Below are positions 1 through 9,727 of a DNA stretch of 47,090 nt, one piece after another. This DNA comes from UBA3792 sp964426415 (GTDB taxonomy: Bacteria > Bacillota > Clostridia > Christensenellales > CAG-138): the NCBI GenBank assembly GCA_964426415.1, contig CAYRQM010000010.1:1-47090 (forward strand), read 5' to 3'. Positions within the stretch are counted from its first letter, which is position 1. Each line of letters starts with the position of its first letter. A model generated the notes under the pieces. The model saw only the letters and a list, made by a program, of their open reading frames with translations, was not told the origin of the DNA and searched no databases. The position numbers were made by a program, and so were the translations under genes.

Positions 1-17
1 GTCCGCGCCGACGATTC

Positions 18-46
18 TTGCGCCGCTCGCATTTTCGTGGTATACT
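18..46 (+). promoter_or_regulatory. Sigma-A promoter for the HAD/hydrolase/dehydrogenase unit
   Basis: The -35 TTGCGC (18-23) and -10 TATACT (41-46) are separated by exactly 17 nt. The predicted start of transcription lies about 20 nt before the GGAGG ribosome site of the first gene. Read by eye; not scored with a matrix. Confidence 0.7.
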
Positions 47-72
47 GCAAGCAATTCGATTGAGGAGGGGCT

Positions 73-729
73 ATGCGGTATCGTTGTTTGGTTTTGGATC
101 ACGACGACACGGTGACGGACAGCACGGCGCACGTGCATCATCCTGCCTTCTTGGCGGCGATGCGCGAGATGCGGCCCGATGTTTCGATGTCGCTGGACGA
201 GTACTTTTCCATGAACTTTTCGCCGGGCATCCAATCCTACTTTTCCGACACGCTTCGGCTTTCCGACGCTGAGCTGCGCCGCGAATACGACATTTGGCAG
301 TCCTTTGTGCAGGCGCGTGTGCCGCATGTCTATCCGGGCATGGCACGCATCATTCGCCGCCAAACAGAGCAAGGCGGGTCGGTGTGCGTGGTGTCGCATT
401 CCGTTGGCAAGAACATCCTGCGCGACTACCGTGAAAACGGCTTACCCGCGCCCGCACTGGTCTATGGATGGGAGCTGCCCGAAGCTTGCCGCAAGCCGTC
501 GCCCTACGCGCTGCACGAAATCATGCGCACGCTGTCCCTTGCGCCCGAAGACCTGCTCGTGGTGGACGACTTGAAGCCCGGCTACGACATGGCGCGCGCG
601 GCGGGCGTGCCCTTTGCGGCTGCCTGTTGGGCGCATCATGTGCCGTCCATCGTGTCGTTTATGCAGGCAAACAGCGACGTGTGCTTTTCCACACCCGAAG
701 CGTTGGAGGCGTATTTGTTCGATTCATGA
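73..729 (+). CDS. HAD-superfamily hydrolase (phosphatase-like)
   Basis: A 218-residue haloacid-dehalogenase-fold phosphohydrolase. Motif I is at the N-terminus (LDHDDT: Asp9 nucleophile, Asp11, Thr13). A motif II serine lies in VVSHSVG, the motif III lysine in CRKPSP, and the metal-binding pair in VVDDLKPG. The cap between motifs I and II is helical, as in beta-phosphoglucomutase or phosphoglycolate phosphatase-like members. GGAGG just upstream fixes the ATG. The stop overlaps the next start (ATGA), so the hydrolase and dehydrogenase that follow are probably co-translated. The substrate cannot be told from sequence. With a D-2-hydroxyacid dehydrogenase in the same unit, a phosphorylated hydroxyacid is one possibility (inference). 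Confidence 0.85.
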   Translation: MRYRCLVLDHDDTVTDSTAHVHHPAFLAAMREMRPDVSMSLDEYFSMNFSPGIQSYFSDTLRLSDAELRREYDIWQSFVQARVPHVYPGMARIIRRQTEQGGSVCVVSHSVGKNILRDYRENGLPAPALVYGWELPEACRKPSPYALHEIMRTLSLAPEDLLVVDDLKPGYDMARAAGVPFAAACWAHHVPSIVSFMQANSDVCFSTPEALEAYLFDS

Positions 730-1478
730 TTTCCTATCAAGACTACACCATACAGGACATTCCCGTCACGCTGTACGGCGACCATGCCGAACAGGTCTTT
801 TTGTATGTGCATGGCTTGGGCGGCGAACGCAAAGAAGCGGCACGCTTTGCAGCGCTTGCGTGTCCCATGGGTGCGCAGGTGCTGTCCGTAGAGCTTCCCA
901 AGCATGGCGAACGGCAAAACGAGCCGACGCCCTTTACCGCTTGGACGGTGGGGGATGAGCTGCAGCTTGTGGCAAAGGAGCTGCGCCGCTACTGGAGCCG
1001 CATCGGGTGTTACGCCGTCAGCTTCGGCGCGTACTGCGTGCTGACGGGACTGGGCGAAAAGCGCTTTTTGCCGTTGATGCTGCAATCGCCCATGGTCGAT
1101 TTGGCGGATTGGATACGCGTCCGCATGGCGCGGTATCACATTACCGAAGCCGAACTTCGTGCACAGGGCAGCATCGACACGCCCGCAGGCACATTGGATT
1201 TTGACACGCTGTCCCGTGCAAAGGCGGCACGTGTCAATTGCTGTTCCGACGCCTACATCCTTTGTGCAAAGGACGACGCCGAGATTGCAAACGACACCGT
1301 GCTTGCGTTTGCCAAGCAATTCGATGCGAAGTTGACGCTTCTGCCCGACATGGAGCATTGGTTTCATACGCCCACGCAGCTTGCGGCGCTTGCGGCGTGG
1401 GAGCGCGGCGTTTTGTGCGCCACATTGCAAAATGAGAACCCAACGAAAGGAGAATCGCAATGCAAATCGTCGTATTAG
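726..1478 (+). CDS. alpha/beta hydrolase fold protein
   Basis: About 250 residues. The oxyanion-hole segment is VHGLGGE near residue 30 and the nucleophile elbow is YAVSFGAY. The elbow reads A-x-S-x-G rather than the usual G-x-S-x-G. The candidate acid and histidine are in CAKDDAE and DMEHWFH near the C-terminus. No signal peptide is visible, so it is probably a cytoplasmic esterase or peptidase-like enzyme. The start is the ATG of the ATGA overlap with the HAD gene; an open frame extends much further upstream but lies inside that gene. The 3' end overlaps the next CDS by 19 nt. Substrate unknown. Confidence 0.8.
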   Translation: MISYQDYTIQDIPVTLYGDHAEQVFLYVHGLGGERKEAARFAALACPMGAQVLSVELPKHGERQNEPTPFTAWTVGDELQLVAKELRRYWSRIGCYAVSFGAYCVLTGLGEKRFLPLMLQSPMVDLADWIRVRMARYHITEAELRAQGSIDTPAGTLDFDTLSRAKAARVNCCSDAYILCAKDDAEIANDTVLAFAKQFDAKLTLLPDMEHWFHTPTQLAALAAWERGVLCATLQNENPTKGESQCKSSY

Positions 1479-2407
1479 ACGGCCACGCGGTCAATCCGGG
1501 CGACGTTTCGTGGGCGCCGCTGCAATCGCTTGGCACGCTGTCCGTATACGATCGCACCCATCCAGACCTTTTGGAGCGCAGAATGCGCGGCGCGGATGCG
1601 GTATTTGTCAACAAGGTACGGATCACCCGCGAGCTGCTCATCCGTGCGCGGCAGCTCAAGTTCATCGGCGTACTGGCGACGGGCTACGACGTGGTGGACA
1701 CGGCGGCGGCAAGGGAGCGCGGCGTCACGGTTTGCAACGTGCCCGCGTACAGCACCGAAGCGGTGGTGCAGCTCACGATTGCGCTTCTTTTGGAGTTGGT
1801 GCAAAAGACGGCGCATCACGCCCGCTTGGTAAAGGAAGGACGCTGGTCGGCGTCGCCCGATTTCTGCTGGTGGGACACGCCGCCCGTGCTGTTGGCGGGC
1901 AAAACCATCGGCGTGATTGGCTGCGGACAAATCGGCAGACGCGTTGCCGAAGTTGCAAAGGCGCTTGGCATGCGGGTGCTGGGCTGTAATCCCTCCCGTT
2001 CGGACGCGTTTGTGGGAACCTACACCGATTTGGATACGCTGCTTGGATCGTCCGACGTGATTACGCTGCACTGTCCCGCAAAGGCGGACACCATTGGGCT
2101 GATCGATCGGGAAGCTATCGCCAAGATGAAAACGGGCGCGATCCTTTTGAACACGGCACGCGGCAGTCTGCTCAACGAAACCGATGTGCGCGACGCGCTG
2201 GTGCAAGGCAAGCTCGGCGGCTGCGGCGTAGACGTGGTGGCGAACGAACCAATCACGGTACACAATCCGCTGCTGTCCGCACCCAACTGCATCATCACGC
2301 CCCATTACGCATGGTCGCCCGTGCCGATGCGGCAGTCGCTCATCGACGTTTCGGCGCAAAACCTTTCCGCGTACTTGGCGGGGAAGCCGCAAAACGTGGT
2401 AAATTGA
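1460..2407 (+). CDS. D-2-hydroxyacid dehydrogenase (NAD-dependent)
   Basis: A 315-residue protein of the D-isomer 2-hydroxyacid dehydrogenase family (glycerate or hydroxypyruvate reductase-like). The Rossmann motif is GVIGCGQIG near residue 152. The catalytic triad positions are visible: Arg in NTARGSL, Glu in VVANEP and His in ITPHYAW. The residue after the second Rossmann strand is in GCNPSR, so NAD versus NADP preference is unclear. A GAAAGGAG ribosome site sits inside the preceding gene, which it overlaps by 19 nt. It ends the first three-gene unit. It would interconvert a 2-oxoacid and a D-2-hydroxyacid; exact substrate unknown. Confidence 0.88.
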   Translation: MQIVVLDGHAVNPGDVSWAPLQSLGTLSVYDRTHPDLLERRMRGADAVFVNKVRITRELLIRARQLKFIGVLATGYDVVDTAAARERGVTVCNVPAYSTEAVVQLTIALLLELVQKTAHHARLVKEGRWSASPDFCWWDTPPVLLAGKTIGVIGCGQIGRRVAEVAKALGMRVLGCNPSRSDAFVGTYTDLDTLLGSSDVITLHCPAKADTIGLIDREAIAKMKTGAILLNTARGSLLNETDVRDALVQGKLGGCGVDVVANEPITVHNPLLSAPNCIITPHYAWSPVPMRQSLIDVSAQNLSAYLAGKPQNVVN

Positions 2408-2470
2408 CGACAAGCGTGCAAGGTTTGCAACACGTTTTCCGAAATGTCATAGCTATTTTTCATTTCGCCC

Positions 2471-2499
2471 TTGCAAAATGAAGCGAATGAGGGTATCAT
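2471..2499 (+). promoter_or_regulatory. Probable promoter for tilS-hpt-ftsH
   Basis: TTGCAA (2471-2476), 17-nt spacer, TATCAT (2494-2499), placed 30 nt before the tilS start. The -10 differs from consensus at one position. Confidence 0.55.
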
Positions 2500-2529
2500 A
2501 AATACAATTATACTCGGAGTTGTGTATCC

Positions 2530-3852
2530 ATGTATGTGTTGACCGAATCGGCATGGGCTGCAACGGGCGTGTTGCCTTCAGACGGCGCGCTGGTGGCGTG
2601 TTCCGGCGGTGCGGACTCCGTGGCGTTGCTGCTGGAATGTGTACGATACCGTGACGCAGGCAAGCTGCATCGGTTGGAAGCGGCGCATTTGAACCATGGC
2701 ATTCGCGGTGCGGAGGCGGACGACGACGAAGCGTTTTGCGCAGCGCTGTGCCAAAAGTACCAAGTGCCGCTGCACACGGCGTTCGTCGATGTGCCGTCCC
2801 TTGCCGCCCAAACGGGCGAATCGCTGGAGCTTGCGGCGCGAAAGGCACGCTATGCGTTCTTGGAACGCGTCCGCGTCGAACAAGGGCTGGACTGCATCCT
2901 GTTGGGACACCACCGTGACGACCAAGCCGAAACCGTTCTGCTGCATCTGATGCGCGGTTCGGGGCTGAAGGGCCTTTGCGGGATGCGGGTGCGTTCGGGC
3001 AGGCTCGTGCGTCCGCTGCTTTCGGTAGAGAAGTCCGCATTGCGCGCGTATCTTGCCGAACGGGAACAGCCGTATTGCACCGATTCCACCAACCTGACGC
3101 CGTGCGCGGTGCGCAACCGCGTGCGCCAAACGGTTTTGCCCGCCATGCGCGCCATCAATCCTGCGATTTCCGAATCGTTGGCAGGGCTTGCTTTGCGGGC
3201 GCAGGCGGATGAAGCGTATTTGGATGCGTGCGCCAAGGAAGCGTTCCAAAAAACGGCGAACGACAGGCAAGCGCTTTCCGCTTTGCCGGACGCCATTCGG
3301 ATGCGCGTGCTATGCAGCTTGCTCCCGTATGATTCCTACGACAGCGGCGATCTTGCCGCGTTGGATGCGCTGCTGACGGCGCAAACGGGTTCCACTCGCA
3401 CGCTGAAAGCGGGCGTGACGGCATGGGTCGACAGCAAACGGCTTTTCGTGGGGCTGCCCGACACGCCGTCGTATCGGATGCCGTTGCCCATCGGCGCAAC
3501 ACGGCTGCCGCACGGCGTGATGCGGGTTCAAACGATTCCTTGCGCATCGTTTCCCTGCGGGGCAAACGAAGCGTATCTGGACGTCAACCGCATCCAAGGC
3601 GTGCTGACGGTGCGCACGCCCGTTGCGGGCGATCGGTTTACACCGCTTGGCATGCAGGGCGAAAAGCGGCTGAGCGACGTCTTTTGCGACCGCAAGGTGG
3701 CAAGGTTTCATCGGGACGTACCGTTGGTATGCGACGATGCGGGCATCCTATTCGTAACGGGCTACACCGTGGCGGAGCGGATGCGCATGACAAGCGAATC
3801 AAAATCCATACTATATTTGGTTTATGAGGAGGATGCAACAAATGTGGGGTAA
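2530..3852 (+). CDS. tilS: tRNA(Ile)-lysidine synthase TilS
   Basis: Ligates lysine to cytidine 34 of tRNA-Ile(CAU), changing its charging and decoding from Met to Ile; essential and cytoplasmic. The N-type ATP pyrophosphatase P-loop SGGADS is at residues 25-30, followed by the family segments AAHLNHGIRG, ELAARKARY and GHHRDDQAET. A C-terminal domain with RMRMTSESK is present, so the 440-residue protein is full length. GGAG lies about 10 nt before the ATG. The order tilS-hpt-ftsH is the classic Firmicute arrangement, and hpt starts inside the last codons of this gene. Confidence 0.96.
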   Translation: MYVLTESAWAATGVLPSDGALVACSGGADSVALLLECVRYRDAGKLHRLEAAHLNHGIRGAEADDDEAFCAALCQKYQVPLHTAFVDVPSLAAQTGESLELAARKARYAFLERVRVEQGLDCILLGHHRDDQAETVLLHLMRGSGLKGLCGMRVRSGRLVRPLLSVEKSALRAYLAEREQPYCTDSTNLTPCAVRNRVRQTVLPAMRAINPAISESLAGLALRAQADEAYLDACAKEAFQKTANDRQALSALPDAIRMRVLCSLLPYDSYDSGDLAALDALLTAQTGSTRTLKAGVTAWVDSKRLFVGLPDTPSYRMPLPIGATRLPHGVMRVQTIPCASFPCGANEAYLDVNRIQGVLTVRTPVAGDRFTPLGMQGEKRLSDVFCDRKVARFHRDVPLVCDDAGILFVTGYTVAERMRMTSESKSILYLVYEEDATNVG

Positions 3853-4405
3853 AGCGTTCATGGATCAGAACATCGAAGAGGTTTTGCTCTCCGAGGAACA
3901 GATCGCCAAGCGCGTCAAGGAGTTGGGGGAACAGATTTCACAGGACTATCAGGACAAAGACGTCATCGTACTGTGCGTGTTAAAGGGCGCCTGCGTCTTC
4001 TTCACCGATCTGTGCCGTGCCATCACGGTACACCTCAAGATGGATTTCATGGGCATCTCCAGCTATGGCGACGCCAAGAAAACCAGCGGCATCGTGCGGC
4101 TCACCAAGGATATGGACGCGAGCATCACGGACAAACACATCCTCATCGCAGAGGACATCATGGACAGCGGCTTGACCCTCAACTATCTCACCAAGCTGCT
4201 TGCCGAGCGCCGTCCCGCATCCATTCGCGTGTGCTGCCTGCTCGATAAGCCCGAACGCCGCGAGTGTGAGATCACACCCGATTACTGCGGGTTCGTGATT
4301 CCCAACAAGTTCGTCGTGGGGTACGGGCTGGACTACAAAGGCGAGTATCGCAATCTGCCCTATGTGGGCGTTTTGAAACCCGAAGTCTATATGCCCAAAG
4401 CATAA
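3842..4405 (+). CDS. hpt: Hypoxanthine phosphoribosyltransferase
   Basis: Purine salvage: converts hypoxanthine or guanine plus PRPP to IMP or GMP. The PRPP-binding loop is AEDIMDSGLTL near residues 103-113, and the family N-terminus VLLSEEQIAKRVKELG is clear. Upstream in-frame ATGs at 3824 and 3833 overlap the GAGGAGG ribosome site, so the ATG at 3842 (9-nt spacing) is chosen, giving 187 residues. An internal ATG at 3860 matches the usual family N-terminus and is an alternative. It overlaps tilS by 11 nt and is followed 39 nt later by ftsH. Confidence 0.95.
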   Translation: MWGKAFMDQNIEEVLLSEEQIAKRVKELGEQISQDYQDKDVIVLCVLKGACVFFTDLCRAITVHLKMDFMGISSYGDAKKTSGIVRLTKDMDASITDKHILIAEDIMDSGLTLNYLTKLLAERRPASIRVCCLLDKPERRECEITPDYCGFVIPNKFVVGYGLDYKGEYRNLPYVGVLKPEVYMPKA

Positions 4406-4444
4406 GACAAGGGAATTGGGCGAAAGCCCCCAACGGAGGACAAT

Positions 4445-6394
<1,950 letters not shown>

Positions 6395-6426
6395 TACAAT
6401 TTTCAAGGAGCAACGAAGGAACGACG

Positions 6427-7257
6427 ATGGACGAGAACAGATTTGACCTGCACACCCACAGCATCATTTCAGACGGTACTTTCACGCCTGCGGAAGTGGT
6501 GCGCACTGCGGCGCGTGCCAAGATCAAGCTGTTGGCGCTCACCGATCACGACAGCATCTTGGGCGTCAAAGAGGCGGTAGAGACGGGGAAGGCGGTTGGC
6601 GTTCCCGTACTGCCTGCCGTCGAGATGGACAACGAGTGGCATCACGAGCTGCACATCATCGGCTTGGACGTCGATCCCGAAAATCCCACGCTGCTGCGCG
6701 CACTCGAGATTGCCCGCGCACGGCGCGAACGTCGCAACCGCATCATCTATTCCAAGCTCAAGGAGGCGGGCTACGACGTGCAGGAAACGGTGGGACGAGA
6801 GGAATCCACCACCACCAAGCTGCATATCGCCCATGCCCTCATCAAGCTGGGCTTCGCAACCGATGTGCGCGACGCGTTTGCGCGCTATCTGCGCCCCGGG
6901 CAGGTGGGCTACTACGCCGAACCACGGTTCACACCGCAGCAGGTCATCGACATCATCCACCTTGCGGACGGGTTGCCCGTGCTGGCGCATCCTTGCCACA
7001 TCCGCGACAATCCGCACGGACTGGTGCGCGAGCTTGCCTCCATGGGGCTCATGGGCATCGAAGCGTATTACCCCACCTCCAGCCAGCGTCAAACCGAGCT
7101 GTACGTTTCCTTGGCGCGGCAATGCAACCTGCTCGTCACCTGCGGCAGCGATTTCCATGGCAATAACCGTCCCGGCGTGCCGGTGGGCTGCGCGTGGCGT
7201 CCCGTCGCCGCATTGGAGCGCACCTTTGAAACGCTCACCCGCCGCATGAACACCTAA
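6427..7257 (+). CDS. PHP-domain phosphoesterase (TrpH/YciV-like)
   Basis: A 276-residue polymerase-and-histidinol-phosphatase domain protein. Metal ligands are visible in DLHTHSIISDGT (His9, His11, Asp16), LTDHDS, VEMDNEW, VLAHPCH and CGSDFHG. The organisation matches the TrpH/RNase AM group, which acts on 3',5'-nucleoside bisphosphates or RNA 5' ends. It follows ftsH by 32 nt and is probably co-transcribed. Its stop overlaps the convergent next gene by 3 nt, and a terminator for it lies within that gene. Substrate assigned by family only. Confidence 0.88.
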   Translation: MDENRFDLHTHSIISDGTFTPAEVVRTAARAKIKLLALTDHDSILGVKEAVETGKAVGVPVLPAVEMDNEWHHELHIIGLDVDPENPTLLRALEIARARRERRNRIIYSKLKEAGYDVQETVGREESTTTKLHIAHALIKLGFATDVRDAFARYLRPGQVGYYAEPRFTPQQVIDIIHLADGLPVLAHPCHIRDNPHGLVRELASMGLMGIEAYYPTSSQRQTELYVSLARQCNLLVTCGSDFHGNNRPGVPVGCAWRPVAALERTFETLTRRMNT

Positions 7258-7907
7258 CCTCCGATCCAGCCTTGCACAGCCTCCTTCCACGGAGGCTTTT
7301 TCCATGTATCGGGCGCGGGCGGCATCCCTGCCGTGATAGACGACGCAGGCGCATCCTCTAAATACGGCGGACATTCGGGCGGCACTTCATCGTGGCTGTA
7401 CGGCGGCTCGTCATACGGCGGGTACGGCTCCTCAAAGGACGGCGGACATTCGGGCGGCGGTTCGGGCAGCGGCGCATCGTTTTGCGGGCAAGGCGCAGCG
7501 GCTTCTTCCTCGTCAAGCGGGAAGTCCTCCAAGTGCACGGTCATACTCGCATAGGCTTCTTCACGCTCCGTTGCGCGTGCCAATTTGGGCGGCGGTGCGA
7601 CCGCTTCCTTTTGCGGACGTTCGTACACCATCAGCGAGCGCTTGGGTGTGTCGGGGCTAAAGGAATCCTTGGTAAAGAGCATTCTGGTGTAGCCGAGCGT
7701 TTCCAGCTCCAGCAGAACCTTTTGGATTGTTTCGGGCGTGGTGTGAAAGCTGCGCGACAGCTCGACGACAGAGAAGTGCCAGTCGGGGACGCGGGACAGC
7801 ATGCGCGTCAAGAGCCCGAGCGCCTCCATGGACAGACCGCTGTCGCGGCAGGTTCGGATGTCAAGGCACAGGTATTGGGCGCGGTTTCGTTCTTTTGTGA
7901 TGGGCAT
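7254..7907 (-). CDS. Winged-helix DNA-binding protein with Pro/Glu-rich tail
   Basis: 217 residues from the ATG at 7907, which has AGGAGG 7 nt upstream; an earlier in-frame start at 7940 lacks a ribosome site. Residues about 15-90 look like a winged helix of the kind found in replication or primosome-associated proteins (GLSMEALGLLTRMLS, then a recognition region FHTTPETIQKVLLELETLGY). The second half is low-complexity Pro/Glu/Asp/Tyr with a duplicated PPECPP unit. No enzyme motif. It is a single gene converging on the PHP gene. Function unknown; a DnaD-like or regulatory role is only a guess. Confidence 0.72.
   Translation of the reverse strand: MPITKERNRAQYLCLDIRTCRDSGLSMEALGLLTRMLSRVPDWHFSVVELSRSFHTTPETIQKVLLELETLGYTRMLFTKDSFSPDTPKRSLMVYERPQKEAVAPPPKLARATEREEAYASMTVHLEDFPLDEEEAAAPCPQNDAPLPEPPPECPPSFEEPYPPYDEPPYSHDEVPPECPPYLEDAPASSITAGMPPAPDTWKKPPWKEAVQGWIGG
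7278..7302 (+). terminator. Rho-independent terminator of the tilS-ftsH-PHP unit
   Basis: AGCCTCC (7278-7284), a 6-nt loop and GGAGGCT (7291-7297), followed by T residues. It lies inside the 3' coding end of the convergent minus-strand gene. Confidence 0.8.
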
Positions 7908-8107
7908 TGGGTTGCCTCCTTTCTTTTCTGTCCCCATCATAAACGAGAAACTCTGCGCAAAATTCTACGGTTCATTTCACAATTCGGATGCGGTTCGAAC
8001 AAGGGTGCAAGCACCGCAAAAGCCCCCGTTATGTTTGGTCGGAACCCATCCGCCGACACATGCTTACACACACGACCACACGAATAGGAACGCAATAAAC
8101 GTCCGTC

Positions 8108-8184
8108 TGTCATCCTGAGGCAAGGCCGAAGGATCTCGCATGCAAGCGGGAGATTCTTCCTTGCTTCGCTTCGTCAGAATGACA
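8108..8184. repeat. Palindromic interspersed repeat, full copy 1
   Basis: A 77-bp imperfect palindrome. It opens with TGTCATCCTGAGG and closes with CGTCAGAATGACA; the internal half-sites are CGAAGGATCTCGC and GGGAGATTCTTC. The second full copy is at 22751-22825 and partial copies are near 31581 and 31738. It has the shape of a small non-autonomous palindromic element and could fold as a long hairpin in RNA. Confidence 0.85.
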
Positions 8185-8304
8185 TCGCGGGGAGGGAAGC
8201 TTACGGGTTTATTGACATTTGCATTGGAACACCCGTGTACACGATTCTTGCGGTCACAGAAGTCAATACTAATTAAACACTATAAGAAAGATTGAGCTTG
8301 ATTC

Positions 8305-8335
8305 AAAAGAAAAAGAGAGAGAGAATCCGCTCTCT
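8305..8335 (-). terminator. Minus-oriented hairpin plus T-run, no gene attached
   Basis: On the minus strand AGAGAG, a 6-nt loop and CTCTCT are followed by CTTTTTCTTTT. Nothing coding lies upstream on that strand. Confidence 0.45.
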
Positions 8336-8548
8336 ATGATGTTTCACCCTACCTCTTAACTACACTCGATCTTACGTATTCTCTATACCCAATCCGTCAA
8401 CCGTGAGCGCACACAACACAATCCGTGAAAGAAGGGATAGGAGGGCGGATAATTGGCTATTCTTCCAAACAGAACCGACTTTCCACAGGGAATCCACCGC
8501 AGGTGTGGAGATTTCCACTGCACGAGACGGCTTTTCCACAATCGGGGC

Positions 8549-8577
8549 TTGCAATTTGGTGCGGCATCGGTTATAAT
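8549..8577 (+). promoter_or_regulatory. Strong promoter of the peptidase-efp unit
   Basis: TTGCAA (8549-8554), 17-nt spacer, TATAAT (8572-8577). The start codon at 8612 follows after a short leader. Confidence 0.85.
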
Positions 8578-8611
8578 ACGTCTGTTATATTGGCAAATTG
8601 TGAGGGAAACC

Positions 8612-9685
8612 ATGCAAGATCGGATTTCGCGTTTACGCGCTGACATGGAACTCGCGGGGCTGGACGCCGTTCTTCTGAACAGCATCACCGCGATTCGCTA
8701 CTTCTCGTCGTTCACCAGCGACGAGGCGACGGTTGTCGTGACCGCGTCCCGCGCCGTATTGCTGACCGACTTCCGCTACACCATTCAAGCCAAGGCGTCT
8801 TCGGGCGATCGGTTCGAAATCGTCGAGGTCGGCGGCGGCGCCAAGCACTTGGCAGCCGTCAAGCAGGTGCTGACGGACGGCAACTGCAAGCGTGTCGGCT
8901 TTGAAGACGACATCGTCTGCTTCGCCACCTACCAAAAATACGAAGCGTTCGACTGCACGCTGGTGCCTTTTTCCGCGCAGCTGCACAAGCTCCGCATCCT
9001 CAAAACGCCCGACGAAGTCCTGTCGCTCAAGAAGGCGCAAGCCATCGCGGACGCGGCGTACACCGAGCTTTTGCGCACCATCCATTCCGGCATGACCGAA
9101 AAGCGCGTTGCCGCAGAGCTTCTGTACATCTGTGCAAAGCTTGGCAGCGAAGGCCCGTCCTTTGCCCCCATCGTGGGCAGCGGCCCCAACGGCGCCATGT
9201 GCCACGCCATCCCGTCCGAGCGCAAGCTGCAAAAGGGCGATATGGTGGTGCTGGACTACGGCTGCTTGGTCGATGGATATTGCTCCGACATGACCCGCAC
9301 CTTCGCGGTGGGCGAGCCGGACGACTTCGCAAAGTCCATCTACCAAATCGTCTTGGACGCCCAATTGAAGGCGCTTGACGGTTTGCATGCCGGCATCACG
9401 GGCAAAGCGCTGGACGCCATCGCCCGCGACTACATCGCATCCAAGGGCTACGGCGCGAACTTCGGCCATTCCTTGGGACACGGCTTCGGTCTGCTCATCC
9501 ACGAAGCGCCTTATGCGTCGGTGACGGGGGAGACCACCTTGGAAGAAGGCATGACCATCACGGTCGAGCCGGGCATCTACATCGAAGACCGCTTGGGCGT
9601 CCGCATCGAAGATTGCTGCGTCGTCACCCGCGACGGCAAGCTCAACTTGGTAACTGCGTCAAAAGAATTGTTCCACATCGATTGA
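8612..9685 (+). CDS. M24B Xaa-Pro aminopeptidase-family peptidase
   Basis: 357 residues. An N-terminal creatinase-like domain precedes a pita-bread metallopeptidase domain. All five metal ligands are visible: Asp and Asp in VVLDYGCLVDGYCSDMTR, His in GHSLGHGFGLLIHE, Glu in VEPGIYI and Glu in RIEDCCVV. It would remove N-terminal residues preceding proline in the cytoplasm. The ATG at 8612 follows GAGGGA and fits the promoter; a longer open frame upstream includes the promoter and is rejected. M24B peptidase next to efp is a common Firmicute pairing. Confidence 0.92.
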   Translation: MQDRISRLRADMELAGLDAVLLNSITAIRYFSSFTSDEATVVVTASRAVLLTDFRYTIQAKASSGDRFEIVEVGGGAKHLAAVKQVLTDGNCKRVGFEDDIVCFATYQKYEAFDCTLVPFSAQLHKLRILKTPDEVLSLKKAQAIADAAYTELLRTIHSGMTEKRVAAELLYICAKLGSEGPSFAPIVGSGPNGAMCHAIPSERKLQKGDMVVLDYGCLVDGYCSDMTRTFAVGEPDDFAKSIYQIVLDAQLKALDGLHAGITGKALDAIARDYIASKGYGANFGHSLGHGFGLLIHEAPYASVTGETTLEEGMTITVEPGIYIEDRLGVRIEDCCVVTRDGKLNLVTASKELFHID

Positions 9686-9727
9686 CGTCGCAATACACAA
9701 ACTCAACTATACTTGGAGGATTATCTT

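Larger units (their letters stand above)
7908..8611. other. 700-nt intergenic region
   Basis: No credible gene. It holds the ribosome site of the leftward gene, a full palindromic repeat (8108-8184), a minus-oriented hairpin with a T-run (8305-8335), three phased TTTCCAC motifs (8480-8539) and the peptidase promoter (8549-8577). The stretch around 8185-8300 shows nothing I can name. Confidence 0.6.

Noticed and set aside
3824..3841. Earlier starts for hpt (3824, 3833)
   Set aside because: These ATGs lie on or before the GAGGAGG site, which is correctly spaced only for 3842.
8480..8540. Replication origin suggested by DnaA-box-like words
   Set aside because: Only one good box, no dnaA or dnaN nearby and no AT-rich unwinding stretch next to it; kept only as a regulatory observation.
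8453..8611. Extended N-terminus for the M24 peptidase
   Set aside because: The frame covers the strong promoter at 8549-8577 and has no family similarity.
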